Part shown: piece after piece, positions 1 to 7,451 of the stretch | Layout of the letters: every line of letters begins with the position of its first letter | How positions within the stretch are numbered: position 1 is the first letter of the stretch | Assembly: GCA_903813345.2 (NCBI GenBank) | Contig: CAIIXF020000422.1 | Location: forward strand, 1-14,000 | Length of the DNA stretch: 14,000 bases | Direction of reading: 5' to 3' | From: Owenia fusiformis | Lineage: Eukaryota > Annelida > Polychaeta > Sabellida > Oweniidae | Program-made: the position numbers and the translations under genes | Notes under the pieces: generated by a model | Databases searched by the model: none | Told to the model about the DNA's origin: nothing | The model's input: the letters and a program-made list of their open reading frames with translations, nothing else

Positions 1-1
1 T

Positions 2-140
2 AGTTCAGTCTCTAAAATCTTGGAATCTATAATTCATAAAATACTTTATTCTCACCTCGTGCAACATGATCTTATTTATAGGCTTTAGAGTGGGTTCCTG
101 CCCAAACATAGTACTGTCAATTACAATGAAGTAATTGTAC
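2..140 (+). pseudogene. LINE reverse transcriptase fragment
   Basis: Read from base 2 in frame, this stretch encodes a piece of a LINE RT resembling the full-length element downstream. It begins SSVSKILESIIHKILYSHL and continues through SGFLPKHSTVN. The counterpart in the intact element is LSKVFERIIHRHLLSHL and SGFLPKHGTTN (about 4465-4580). An in-frame TAG replaces the Gln codon before SGFLPKH, so the copy is dead. It enters from outside the window on the left. Confident similarity fades at about base 140, at the codons matching Ile-Val, where the intact LINE appears to begin. The missing continuation may be the decayed copy at 7452-8444. Confidence 0.8.
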
Positions 141-274
141 TACAAGATGTATTTCAAAATTCAAAAAGATGGCGTTATAGTAGTGAAAAAGTAGGAAGTA
201 CACCGGAGGTGGATTTGATTGTTTCTTACTCGTTCTTGGTCTGTGAAGTGACATTTGAGTGGTTTAAAAGTTGT

Positions 275-1240
275 ATGAACAGTCAGAGAACGTCCAGAAT
301 GACGGAAAAACCTGAAACACAGACACTAATTACCACATTTGCAACAACTAGCACGCCAGCGAAAAATTTGGTGAAACAAGATGGCGCCGGAAAAAGGGAT
401 AGGCCAAGCAGTACGGGATCCAATCCTGTAAAACACACATTAAAAAAGTCCAAGTTGAAAGTGAGTAATAGCACTACGTTCAGTGAGCACGAATTTTCCG
501 ACGATGAAGTCTCTGACACTATTGAAAGTGAATATGATAGCACTACTGATATGGCCACAGAAACGTACGAGGATGTGGACTCTGATCTCGATCTAAAGCA
601 ATGGCTCAAATGCATGTTTGTTAAATTTGATAGACGAGTGGTGTCTTTGACTGCAACTGTTAAGCAGAACGCTAAAAAGATTGGTAAACTCTCAGATAAA
701 ACGGCAGCTCTGGAATTAAAGAATGATACATTGGAACGTAAAGTTTCAGTCCTGGAATCTAAGGTGAAGGAGCTGGAGATAGGCGACAACCATAATAACC
801 AGTACTCTAGGAAGAATAATATTAGAGTGTTAGGCATCGAGGAAGGGGAAAATGAAAGTGTTGATACGTGCATGACACTCGTGGCAGACAGCCTCTCTGA
901 GCATAACATACCTATAACAAAGGATAAGATTGAGATCGCCCATCGTCTAGGAGCCAAACGCCAAGGAATGACACGGAGCATCATAGTGAGATTCAAATTT
1001 AGAGGATACAAAGAAGAAACTATGACCAACAAAAAGAATCTCAAGGACACTAACATTCGTATATATGACGATCTCAGTCCAAAAAACAACGCTCTATTAT
1101 ACCAACTAAGGCACCACAATGATCTTGAACGTGCCTGGAGTTCAAACGGCAAACTTCTGGGCAAACTGAAGCCTAACGGAAGAATTATAACATTCAGCAT
1201 TGGGGATAATATTGACGCTACAATAAGAAGTGCAATGTAA
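275..1240 (+). CDS. LINE ORF1 protein, L1-type (coiled coil plus RRM-like)
   Basis: The product (321 aa) is probably the RNA-binding, trimer-forming chaperone that packages LINE RNA. Residues 1-105 are polar and probably disordered, with a Lys-rich stretch and then an acidic run. About residues 108-175 have heptad-like Leu/Val spacing (KIGKLSDKTAALELK, ERKVSVLESKVKELE), indicating a coiled coil. From residue 181 the order matches L1 ORF1p (Transposase_22 family): NNIRVLGIEEGE, then EIAHRLG (220-226), RSIIVRF (about 234), and a C-terminal part with RIYDDLSPKN. These correspond to the RRM-like and C-terminal domains. The frame is open from a GTG at 209, but the first ATG is 275. The ATG at 299 has A at -3 and may be the real start (313 aa). 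The long antisense frame here is a shadow. Confidence 0.85.
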   Translation: MNSQRTSRMTEKPETQTLITTFATTSTPAKNLVKQDGAGKRDRPSSTGSNPVKHTLKKSKLKVSNSTTFSEHEFSDDEVSDTIESEYDSTTDMATETYEDVDSDLDLKQWLKCMFVKFDRRVVSLTATVKQNAKKIGKLSDKTAALELKNDTLERKVSVLESKVKELEIGDNHNNQYSRKNNIRVLGIEEGENESVDTCMTLVADSLSEHNIPITKDKIEIAHRLGAKRQGMTRSIIVRFKFRGYKEETMTNKKNLKDTNIRIYDDLSPKNNALLYQLRHHNDLERAWSSNGKLLGKLKPNGRIITFSIGDNIDATIRSAM

Positions 1241-1259
1241 ATATCAGCCTTTGAGGTCA

Positions 1260-1437
1260 CAGCAGGGACACCTACAGACCTTTGCTACAGTACAAAGCAA
1301 GGTCCATATTCTTAACAGTGTATGTGATCACAGAAACCAGTTGGATCACGACAGGACGTGTTACACTGTATCACTTTGTATATAGTATATATTTTATTAA
1401 TCCTCTCAGAGTTACATGGACATGTTTTAAATATGTC
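1260..1437 (+). repeat. Direct repeat copy 1 in LINE inter-ORF region
   Basis: It begins CAGCAGGGACACCTAC, identical over 16 bases to the start of the second copy at 1899. Shared blocks follow in the same order: GCTACAGTA, TAACAGTGTA or AAACAGTGTA, GTTGGATCACGAC, a TTGTATATA stretch, CTCTC..., and ACATGTTTTA..TATGTC near 1437. The copies are diverged with small indels, so the duplication predates the insertion of this copy and probably belongs to the family. Confidence 0.8.
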
Positions 1438-1898
1438 GACCTATAAACTGATTAAACTACAACAAACTTGACTATCTATCTTCCACTGTCATGGTACTGC
1501 ATTTAAATCTCATTATTAGTGACTCTATGTGTGCTTTTTGACGTGTTGATGATACCCTCTCCCGTGCAAAATTATTCCTTGTTTGTTTACATCTGGTGAC
1601 CTAGTTCCTCCTCAGAACTTCCGGTACACTGGTGTCATTGGTACACACATTTAATATTATGGAAATGTGGAAAATATGTCAAACTCTCCTATTTCGTCGT
1701 TATACTGCAGTTGATTAGCTTGAACCAGCTTGTCGAGAGGGTTGAACAACTCGTGGACTTTAAGGTAACATAAGCTCAGCATAAACAGAATGATCTGTTT
1801 ATACAAACAGTGGAGATCAAGTGTTCTCATTTTCTTCATTTTGATTTTCAACTTTTTTTCAACTTCTGGCATTTATTATTTTGCAGTCAGTGCTGATA

Positions 1899-2065
1899 CA
1901 GCAGGGACACCTACGCTACAGTATAATGCAAGGGCTATGTCCTAAACAGTGTACATTACAGAAATAGTTGGATCACGACTTGATAAGTAGTATCATCTTG
2001 TATATATACATATTATTATTTCTCTCTGATTTAGAAAATCTTCATGTACATGTTTTATCTATGTC
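1899..2065 (+). repeat. Direct repeat copy 2 in LINE inter-ORF region
   Basis: Second copy of the repeat at 1260-1437, offset by 639 bases. It opens with the same CAGCAGGGACACCTAC and keeps the blocks GTTGGATCACGAC, TTGTATATATA and ACATGTTTTATCTATGTC in order. It lies about 320 bases before the ORF2 start. Confidence 0.8.
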
Positions 2066-2384
2066 ATCCCATGCCTATGTATCCAGAGAATTTACATGTA
2101 TTTCTGTAGGAATTACAGTCACAATTGTATGCTAATTATTTTGTACATCTGATAAATTTTCCTCATGCATATTGGCTACCAGTTTCAGTATTATCCACCA
2201 AAGGAAGTACTTTCCGATTCACATTAAACAGCATCTGCAAAGTTAATACTATATGTTTCACTATGCTCGTATTAAAACTCATATTATTGGCACTAGCCAT
2301 TTATTGCATTATAATAACCTGCAAGTTCTCATTGCATGTGTGGGCATATATCTCACCTGGCCTTTTTAATTTCAGTATGTGTAC

Positions 2385-5300
2385 ATGGGGTATGGTGATC
2401 TCTCTCGTCATCAGTCCTGCAAGCAAGGGTATAGGATAGTCATGCCTGTTAGCTCACAACAATGGAGAATGGCAGTAGGGTGTTTCAACAGCTTCGCAAT
2501 ATATCCTCTTCACGAGTATCCTAAAGTTTCAACGGTGCACCCAGAATGTCTGCTCATTAGATTAGCAACTGTGTTTTTAAGCCTCCTACTGTTCAGTGGA
2601 GGCTTACATTTTAACCTTGACATTTGTTGTTTGAAATTCATTGCACTTGCCATCATTTTTGTGTGTCAAGTTTTGTATATTCTTGTGAAACTGTTTACAC
2701 TTATTCTGGTCACTAGATCAATCCTTCTTTTACATTCAAACTGCATCCTAATTATTTTGAAACTTACCACTGTTGTGATGGCTTTGTGCTGTATTCCTGG
2801 ATCATCATTGTTTATCCACAATCCAAGCCATTTATGTCATTACTTGATTACGCTATGCGGTGATGTGGAAAGCAATCCAGGCCCAAGTAATGATTTAAAA
2901 ATTTTATTTAGTAATGTCAACAGCATTAAAGCTGACTCACTTACACGGCTGGATTTCCTCAAAAACTATGCAAAACAAGAAAATTTTCATTTAATAGCAC
3001 TCTGTGAGACTGGCCACATATCCAATGAAGATCTGAGTTCGAACATCTTTAATATCAATGAATATGGCAAGCCAAAGTACTCAAACAACAAGGGTCGAGG
3101 TCTTTTACTTTGGAGTCATGACTCTATCGAGACTAAAATATGTGATCAGCATGTGAACGACGAACTCGCGAACTGTTGGGTAGAAATCCGGGTGAATTTC
3201 AAAAAATATCTGTATGGATTCTTTTATAGATCACCATCAATGTCAGCGAACGAAACTAGAAATTATTTTTCAAAACTCAAATTGAATTTAGAACAAGTGC
3301 TCATTGAACCCAATAATGGTGTTTTTCTCAATGGAGATTTCAATGCGAGAAATGATGCCTGGTATACTGATGACCATAATAATCTTGCTGGTACTGAACT
3401 GAAAAAACTGCTCACTGATCTTGGTCTATCGCAACTTGTTAATGAGCCTACTAGAATCACTGGCAACTCCAAATCATGCATTGACTTGTTGGTATCTGAT
3501 TCTGAGCATCTCGTTTCTTTTAAAATTGATCCTCCAATTGGTAATTCTGATCACTGTTCTATTATATCTCAATTTAGTGTTAAAGTTCCACGCGAACCTT
3601 CAATTAAAAAAACAATTTTTTACTTCAAAGATGTGAATGCCGACTTATTAAATTCGAAGATAAGGGATTTTGACTGGAGCTTTATTGGAACTGATTCTGT
3701 TAACGAAGGCACTACAAAACTTGTGAAAAATTTTCTTACTATTATTAAATCAAATGTTAAAAATAATATTCGTTCAACAAGATTTGATGACCAACCATGG
3801 TTCAATAGTTCCATTAAAAATGAGATTTATAAAAGAAATAGGCTTCATCACAAATTCAAATCCACTGACAATGCAACATATAAAGAAAAGTATGTAACCC
3901 AAAGTCGCAAAGTCAAAGAATTAATAGAAACAGCTAAAAGTGACTACTTATCTAATGTTACTTTTAAAATTGAAAATTGTGATAAAAATTCAATTAATTA
4001 TTGGACACTCATCAAAGACTTGTTAGGTAAAAACAGTATTTCTTCCATTCCAGTTTTATACCTGCCTAATAATGATGTTCCTGCATGCTCCAGTTTGGAC
4101 AAATCTAATATGCTCATGAAATACTTTGTACAGAAAAATCTGATTGAAAATAATGCAAATCTTACACCTATTTTTCCAAGCAGAACCAATCAAATACTCC
4201 AAAACTTCAGAACTTCACAACAAGAGGTCTTTGAACTACTTAACGAGTTAGATGTACATAAATCTCCTGGTCCTGATGAAATCTCAAACAAGATGTTAAA
4301 AATGTGTGCCAGCTCTTTTTCATTACCAGTAAGCAACCTATTTAATAGAATACTTGACGAGAATATTTTTCCAGATATCTGGAAGGAGGGAATAGTTATT
4401 CCAATTTACAAAAAAGGTGACTCAACCATTGCCTCCAATTATAGACCTGTAACTCTCCTAAGTACTTTGTCTAAAGTTTTCGAACGCATTATTCATAGAC
4501 ATTTGCTTTCTCATCTTCTCGAGCACAATCTCTTGTATAAACTCCAAAGTGGGTTCTTACCTAAACATGGAACAACAAATCAACTAATAAATATTGTACA
4601 TGATCTTCATCAACATATTGATAATAAAGAGCATATACGCTCAATCTTTTTGGACCTGAGTTCAGCTTTTGACGTTGTCCCGCACAACTTATTGATAACT
4701 AAATTAAAAGGCTATGGTTGTAACAACAATTTTATTAATCTCATTAAATCATACTTATGTGATAGGCGTATCAGAGTTAAGGTCAATAATAACTTATCAG
4801 AATGGTCCTCTGTTCAACATACAGATGCTCAAGAATCAGATACACAAATACATAATAACAACGCTCAGATCAAGCATTATAAAATTAACGCAGGAGTTCC
4901 TCAGGGTTCAGTGTTGGGACCCCTCCTATTTTTGATATATATCAACGACTTACCGGATGGTCTTGTTTCAAAGACTTTCATATTCGCGGATGACACCTCA
5001 CTCCATAATCCTTTTGATGTAAATGAAATATTTCTCGATATTCATGAACCCATTCAAAGTGATTTGGACCACTTAGACCAATGGGCCGCAACTTGGAAAA
5101 TGTTATTCAAAGCACAGAAAAGCGCTGATTTGATATTCACTGGACATAGAAACAATAATATTGAACCTCCTCCTCTGAAAATGAACGGGGAAATAGTCCC
5201 TAGATGTAATACTCATAAACACCTCGGACTTACTCTTGACCAGCACCTAAACTTCAACGCTCACATTGACCACTTAATTAACAAAGTAATAAGCCTGATG

Positions 5301-6206
5301 AGGCCCATGAAGAAACTCTGCAAGATCTTGTCAAGCAAGCACCTTGAAACTTTATATAATGCGTACATACTCCCTCATTTTGATTATTGTGACATCATAT
5401 ACAATAGTGCATCAGATACCAAATTGCAATCTCTTGAACGGTTACATTATAGAGCAGCATGTCTAGTCTCTGGAGCAATCCATGGCTCGAACACTAATAA
5501 AGTTCTCTCATCAATAAACTGGAAAACTTTATCCTCTAGAAGAGAGGAACATCTCAAAATATTTATTTTTAAAGCAAGATATAATAACTTTCCTCCTTTC
5601 ATTTGTAATCTTGTCAGGTCCTATGAGAATGATATACAGGTGCGCTCACTAAGGAGCCACAGGGACTATAAGATTCCCCTTCAAACAAGCGCTTTGGCTA
5701 AGAAATCTACAATTTTTAAAGGTATGGCCCTTTGGAATAACCTTCCACCAGATTATAGAATTGGCCAGCCAATTTCAAGATTTAAAAGAATAGTAAGAGG
5801 CGATGGAAGCCATGCTTCTACCCTATCAACGTCAAAACTAAAAAATGCCATGCCTCGCTACCTAGAAATTCCGTTAAACCGACTCAGGTCCGGACTTCTC
5901 TTGCAAGCTCACCTCCATGCACACAACTTTGAACGGGTTGCTAATCCTAAATGTTTATGTGACAATACAAACCAGACAACTTTACATTTCCTGTTGAAAT
6001 GCCCACTGCTGACAGAACAGAGAATAACACTACTTGCAGGATTGGAGACGATAGGGATCCGTACCCACTATGATGGACTTAATATGCATGATCAATCCCA
6101 GTTCTTACTTTTTGGAGATAATAAATTTCCAATAGATGTCAATGAGAAACTAATGAACATAGTAGCATATTATATCCACCAGGGTCTAGATCTTTTGGAC
6201 ATGTAA
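2385..6206 (+). CDS. LINE ORF2: membrane leader, 2A, AP-endonuclease, reverse transcriptase
   Basis: The product (1273 aa) nicks target DNA and reverse transcribes LINE RNA onto it. The frame is open from a GTG at 2379; the first ATG is 2385. Residues 1-166 form a leader with hydrophobic stretches near 56-74, 82-108 and 113-137, ending in the 2A motif GDVESNPG|P (residues 159-167). The APE-type endonuclease follows with N177 (SNVNSI), E208, Y281 (FYRSP), D318/N320 (GDFNAR) and D389/H390 (SDH). RT motifs are YKKGDSTIASNYRPV, FLDLSSAFD (D757), GVPQGS (from 837) and FADD (D869, D870). A 29-residue polar stretch between W807 and GVPQGS is longer than usual. The C terminus has a CX1CX8HX4C zinc-binding-like motif (C1190, C1192, H1201, C1206). 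There are no stops or frameshifts. Confidence 0.93.
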   Translation: MGYGDLSRHQSCKQGYRIVMPVSSQQWRMAVGCFNSFAIYPLHEYPKVSTVHPECLLIRLATVFLSLLLFSGGLHFNLDICCLKFIALAIIFVCQVLYILVKLFTLILVTRSILLLHSNCILIILKLTTVVMALCCIPGSSLFIHNPSHLCHYLITLCGDVESNPGPSNDLKILFSNVNSIKADSLTRLDFLKNYAKQENFHLIALCETGHISNEDLSSNIFNINEYGKPKYSNNKGRGLLLWSHDSIETKICDQHVNDELANCWVEIRVNFKKYLYGFFYRSPSMSANETRNYFSKLKLNLEQVLIEPNNGVFLNGDFNARNDAWYTDDHNNLAGTELKKLLTDLGLSQLVNEPTRITGNSKSCIDLLVSDSEHLVSFKIDPPIGNSDHCSIISQFSVKVPREPSIKKTIFYFKDVNADLLNSKIRDFDWSFIGTDSVNEGTTKLVKNFLTIIKSNVKNNIRSTRFDDQPWFNSSIKNEIYKRNRLHHKFKSTDNATYKEKYVTQSRKVKELIETAKSDYLSNVTFKIENCDKNSINYWTLIKDLLGKNSISSIPVLYLPNNDVPACSSLDKSNMLMKYFVQKNLIENNANLTPIFPSRTNQILQNFRTSQQEVFELLNELDVHKSPGPDEISNKMLKMCASSFSLPVSNLFNRILDENIFPDIWKEGIVIPIYKKGDSTIASNYRPVTLLSTLSKVFERIIHRHLLSHLLEHNLLYKLQSGFLPKHGTTNQLINIVHDLHQHIDNKEHIRSIFLDLSSAFDVVPHNLLITKLKGYGCNNNFINLIKSYLCDRRIRVKVNNNLSEWSSVQHTDAQESDTQIHNNNAQIKHYKINAGVPQGSVLGPLLFLIYINDLPDGLVSKTFIFADDTSLHNPFDVNEIFLDIHEPIQSDLDHLDQWAATWKMLFKAQKSADLIFTGHRNNNIEPPPLKMNGEIVPRCNTHKHLGLTLDQHLNFNAHIDHLINKVISLMRPMKKLCKILSSKHLETLYNAYILPHFDYCDIIYNSASDTKLQSLERLHYRAACLVSGAIHGSNTNKVLSSINWKTLSSRREEHLKIFIFKARYNNFPPFICNLVRSYENDIQVRSLRSHRDYKIPLQTSALAKKSTIFKGMALWNNLPPDYRIGQPISRFKRIVRGDGSHASTLSTSKLKNAMPRYLEIPLNRLRSGLLLQAHLHAHNFERVANPKCLCDNTNQTTLHFLLKCPLLTEQRITLLAGLETIGIRTHYDGLNMHDQSQFLLFGDNKFPIDVNEKLMNIVAYYIHQGLDLLDM
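2859..2885 (+). other. 2A-type ribosome-skipping motif in ORF2
   Basis: These nine codons read GDVESNPGP and match the 2A consensus D-(V/I)-E-x-N-P-G-P, preceded by LITLC. In 2A sequences the ribosome fails to join the last Gly to Pro and continues, giving two proteins from one frame. Here the products would be a leader of about 166 residues ending at G166 and an enzyme of about 1107 residues starting at P167. The motif lies about 10 residues before the endonuclease. Known precedent: 2A-like sequences occur at the start of some LINE ORF2s, such as trypanosome L1Tc and sea urchin CR1-like elements. The motif is seen directly; activity is inferred. Confidence 0.85.
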
Positions 6207-6490
6207 TCGATTACAACATGTTACAACTGAAATCCCTCTGGCCAAGGGAAAAAAAAAACCTTACACATTTTTGTGATATACGAGTGTAGTGTGATGATAT
6301 TTTATTGACTTTTTTTTCATCTATTTTAACAATAACATGACATAAAAATAACTTATTATGTAAAAACTTAATAACATTCCTTTGGATTTCACTCAAAATT
6401 GCCGTCAATGTCATTAGACTTTGGCAATTGTTTAAGTTTGTATATCGGTATTTTATGGAATACAATAAAGATGATTAAAAAAAAAAAAAA
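6207..6490 (+). terminator. LINE 3' UTR, AATAAA signal and A-tail
   Basis: An AT-rich 3' UTR of about 270 bases follows the ORF2 stop. AATAAA lies at 6464-6469 and 14 uninterrupted A at 6477-6490, eight bases after the signal. This is the expected 3' end of a polyadenylated LINE RNA copied into DNA. The next base starts a different LINE, with no flanking host DNA between. Confidence 0.85.
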
Positions 6491-7255
6491 CTTCTAACGC
6501 TTTTAGAATTCAATGACAAATTCCACAGTAATATTGATTTTTTAGACTATTTGAGTCTAAAAAACACTATTCCAAAATCTTGGCTAAGAGACGTCATGGA
6601 GAATAATCAGAATATCACTGATTATGAAAGAAATAAAGCACATGTACAAAAGTTCCTTACTCAGTCAAAGATTAGTAAAATAATATACTGGGAATTTGTT
6701 CAGAATTTAGAAAAGAATTTAAAATATATAGAAGGATGGAATAAAGATCTAAATTTGTCACTCAATCAAAATGATTGGAAGAAGATAAATAAACTTAACA
6801 AACTGAGTAACTATGAACCTAAGTTATCATCCTTCCCTTACAAAGTCCTTCATAGATTTTTAGCAACTAATACATACCTAAAAATGTGTGGACTCGTAGA
6901 GTCAAACATTTTCACTTTTTGTAAAGCAAATCCTAATACGATTTGCCATCTTCTGTATGAATGTACTATTGTAAGTGCCGTATTAAATGACATTAAACAA
7001 TGGCTCCCTTTAGAGCTCACATTGCTATGCACTAAACAAAATGTATTGATAGGACCTGAGAGTATAAATGAGAAGACAATCATCTTAAATAATATGCTAT
7101 GTATTTTTAAAAGGTATGTTTATTTGTGCAAATATTCTATGCTAAAACCAACACTTAAAGGTTTTATAAGTAATGTGAAGGAATATTTTATTATGGACAA
7201 ACGAGTTGGCAGAGGCGATAAGTGGAAAATTATGGAAACAAAACTAAACGAATGA
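6491..7255 (+). pseudogene. LINE ORF2 C-terminal fragment, L1/Tx1-like
   Basis: This open frame of 254 codons has no RT domain left. It reads LLTLLEFNDKFHSNIDFLDY, then IPKSWLRDV, SSFPYKVLHRFLATNTYL, and FTFCKANPNTICHLLYEC followed by a Trp-Leu pair. This order (the 'lltf-eFn-ky', 'IPK-W', 'yKiLHr' and FxFC..CHLLYEC blocks) is typical of the C-terminal region of L1/Tx1-group LINE ORF2 proteins, which ends in a zinc-knuckle-like motif. The first Cys of the usual pair is not obvious. No stop or frameshift occurs within the fragment, so it is a young truncated copy rather than a decayed one. It has no start codon of its own; TTG at 6551 is not a credible start. It ends at TGA 7253-7255. Confidence 0.72.
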
Positions 7256-7418
7256 AACTGATGATTTTTTCCTTTAAATAAAAAATTGCCAATGGTATAA
7301 CGTCTCTTAAGATGAAATATTTAACCAATACTGTATTGTAAAATTGCTAAATGTAGGTTTATCATGTAACTGTACTGTAATTGTTTATTGCAATTGCTTT
7401 AACATGCTTATTCTTTGA

Positions 7419-7451
7419 AATAAAAACATTATAAAAAAAATATAAAAAAAA
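7419..7451 (+). terminator. Poly-A signal and tail of truncated LINE
   Basis: AATAAA at 7419-7424 is followed by two A8 runs separated by TAT (7433-7451). This marks the 3' end of the L1/Tx1-like fragment. Similarity to the first LINE family resumes within a few bases. Confidence 0.7.

Larger units (their letters stand above)
1241..2384 (+). other. LINE inter-ORF region
   Basis: The 1.1 kb between ORF1 and ORF2 has no convincing coding capacity. It contains two diverged direct repeats (1260-1437 and 1899-2065). Just before ORF2 there is a pyrimidine-rich tract ending TTTTTAATTTCAG (2363-2375), which looks like a 3' splice site. A 104-codon frame (2125-2439) overlaps the ORF2 start in another frame and is hydrophobic, but T-rich DNA would give that by composition. 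The length is unusual for a LINE spacer. It may carry a second promoter, a reinitiation or IRES element, or an intron used to express ORF2, but the sequence alone does not show which. Confidence 0.6.
141..6490 (+). mobile_element. Full-length two-ORF LINE (Jockey/CR1-like RT) with 2A motif
   Basis: This is a non-LTR retrotransposon of about 6.3 kb. It has a short 5' leader, ORF1 (275-1240), a 1.1-kb inter-ORF region, ORF2 (2385-6206), a 270-base 3' UTR, AATAAA at 6464-6469 and 14 A at 6477-6490. Both ORFs are uninterrupted and all recognised catalytic residues are present, so the copy may be young and competent. The left edge is inferred from where similarity of the preceding RT fragment ends and could be off by some tens of bases. 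I found no convincing target-site duplication. The RT motifs (FLDLSSAFD, AGVPQGSVLGPLLF, FADD) suit the Jockey/CR1-like supergroup, while ORF1 is of the L1 type. Clade assignment needs a phylogeny. Confidence 0.88.
6491..7451 (+). mobile_element. 5'-truncated LINE of a second type (L1/Tx1-like)
   Basis: This is the 3' end of a LINE unrelated to its neighbours. It has a partial ORF2 (6491-7255), a 3' UTR of about 160 bases, AATAAA at 7419-7424, and an A-rich tail ending at 7451 interrupted by TAT. The coding frame is open from the very first base after the previous element's A-tail, as expected of a 5'-truncated copy. The direct abutment suggests either insertion of one element at the edge of the other or a template-switch chimera. 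Confidence 0.75.

Noticed and set aside
283-1260. 325-codon open frame on the minus strand opposite ORF1
   Set aside because: It is the antisense shadow of ORF1. Its hydrophobic, Ser/Leu-rich composition follows from reading acidic and Lys-rich codons backwards, and no motif is present.
1657-1872. 71-codon minus-strand frame in the LINE spacer
   Set aside because: It is short and Lys-rich from A/T runs, with no recognisable motif.
2125-2439. 104-codon hydrophobic frame overlapping the ORF2 start
   Set aside because: It runs through T-rich spacer in another frame, shows no domain, and ends inside ORF2. The hydrophobicity is explained by base composition.
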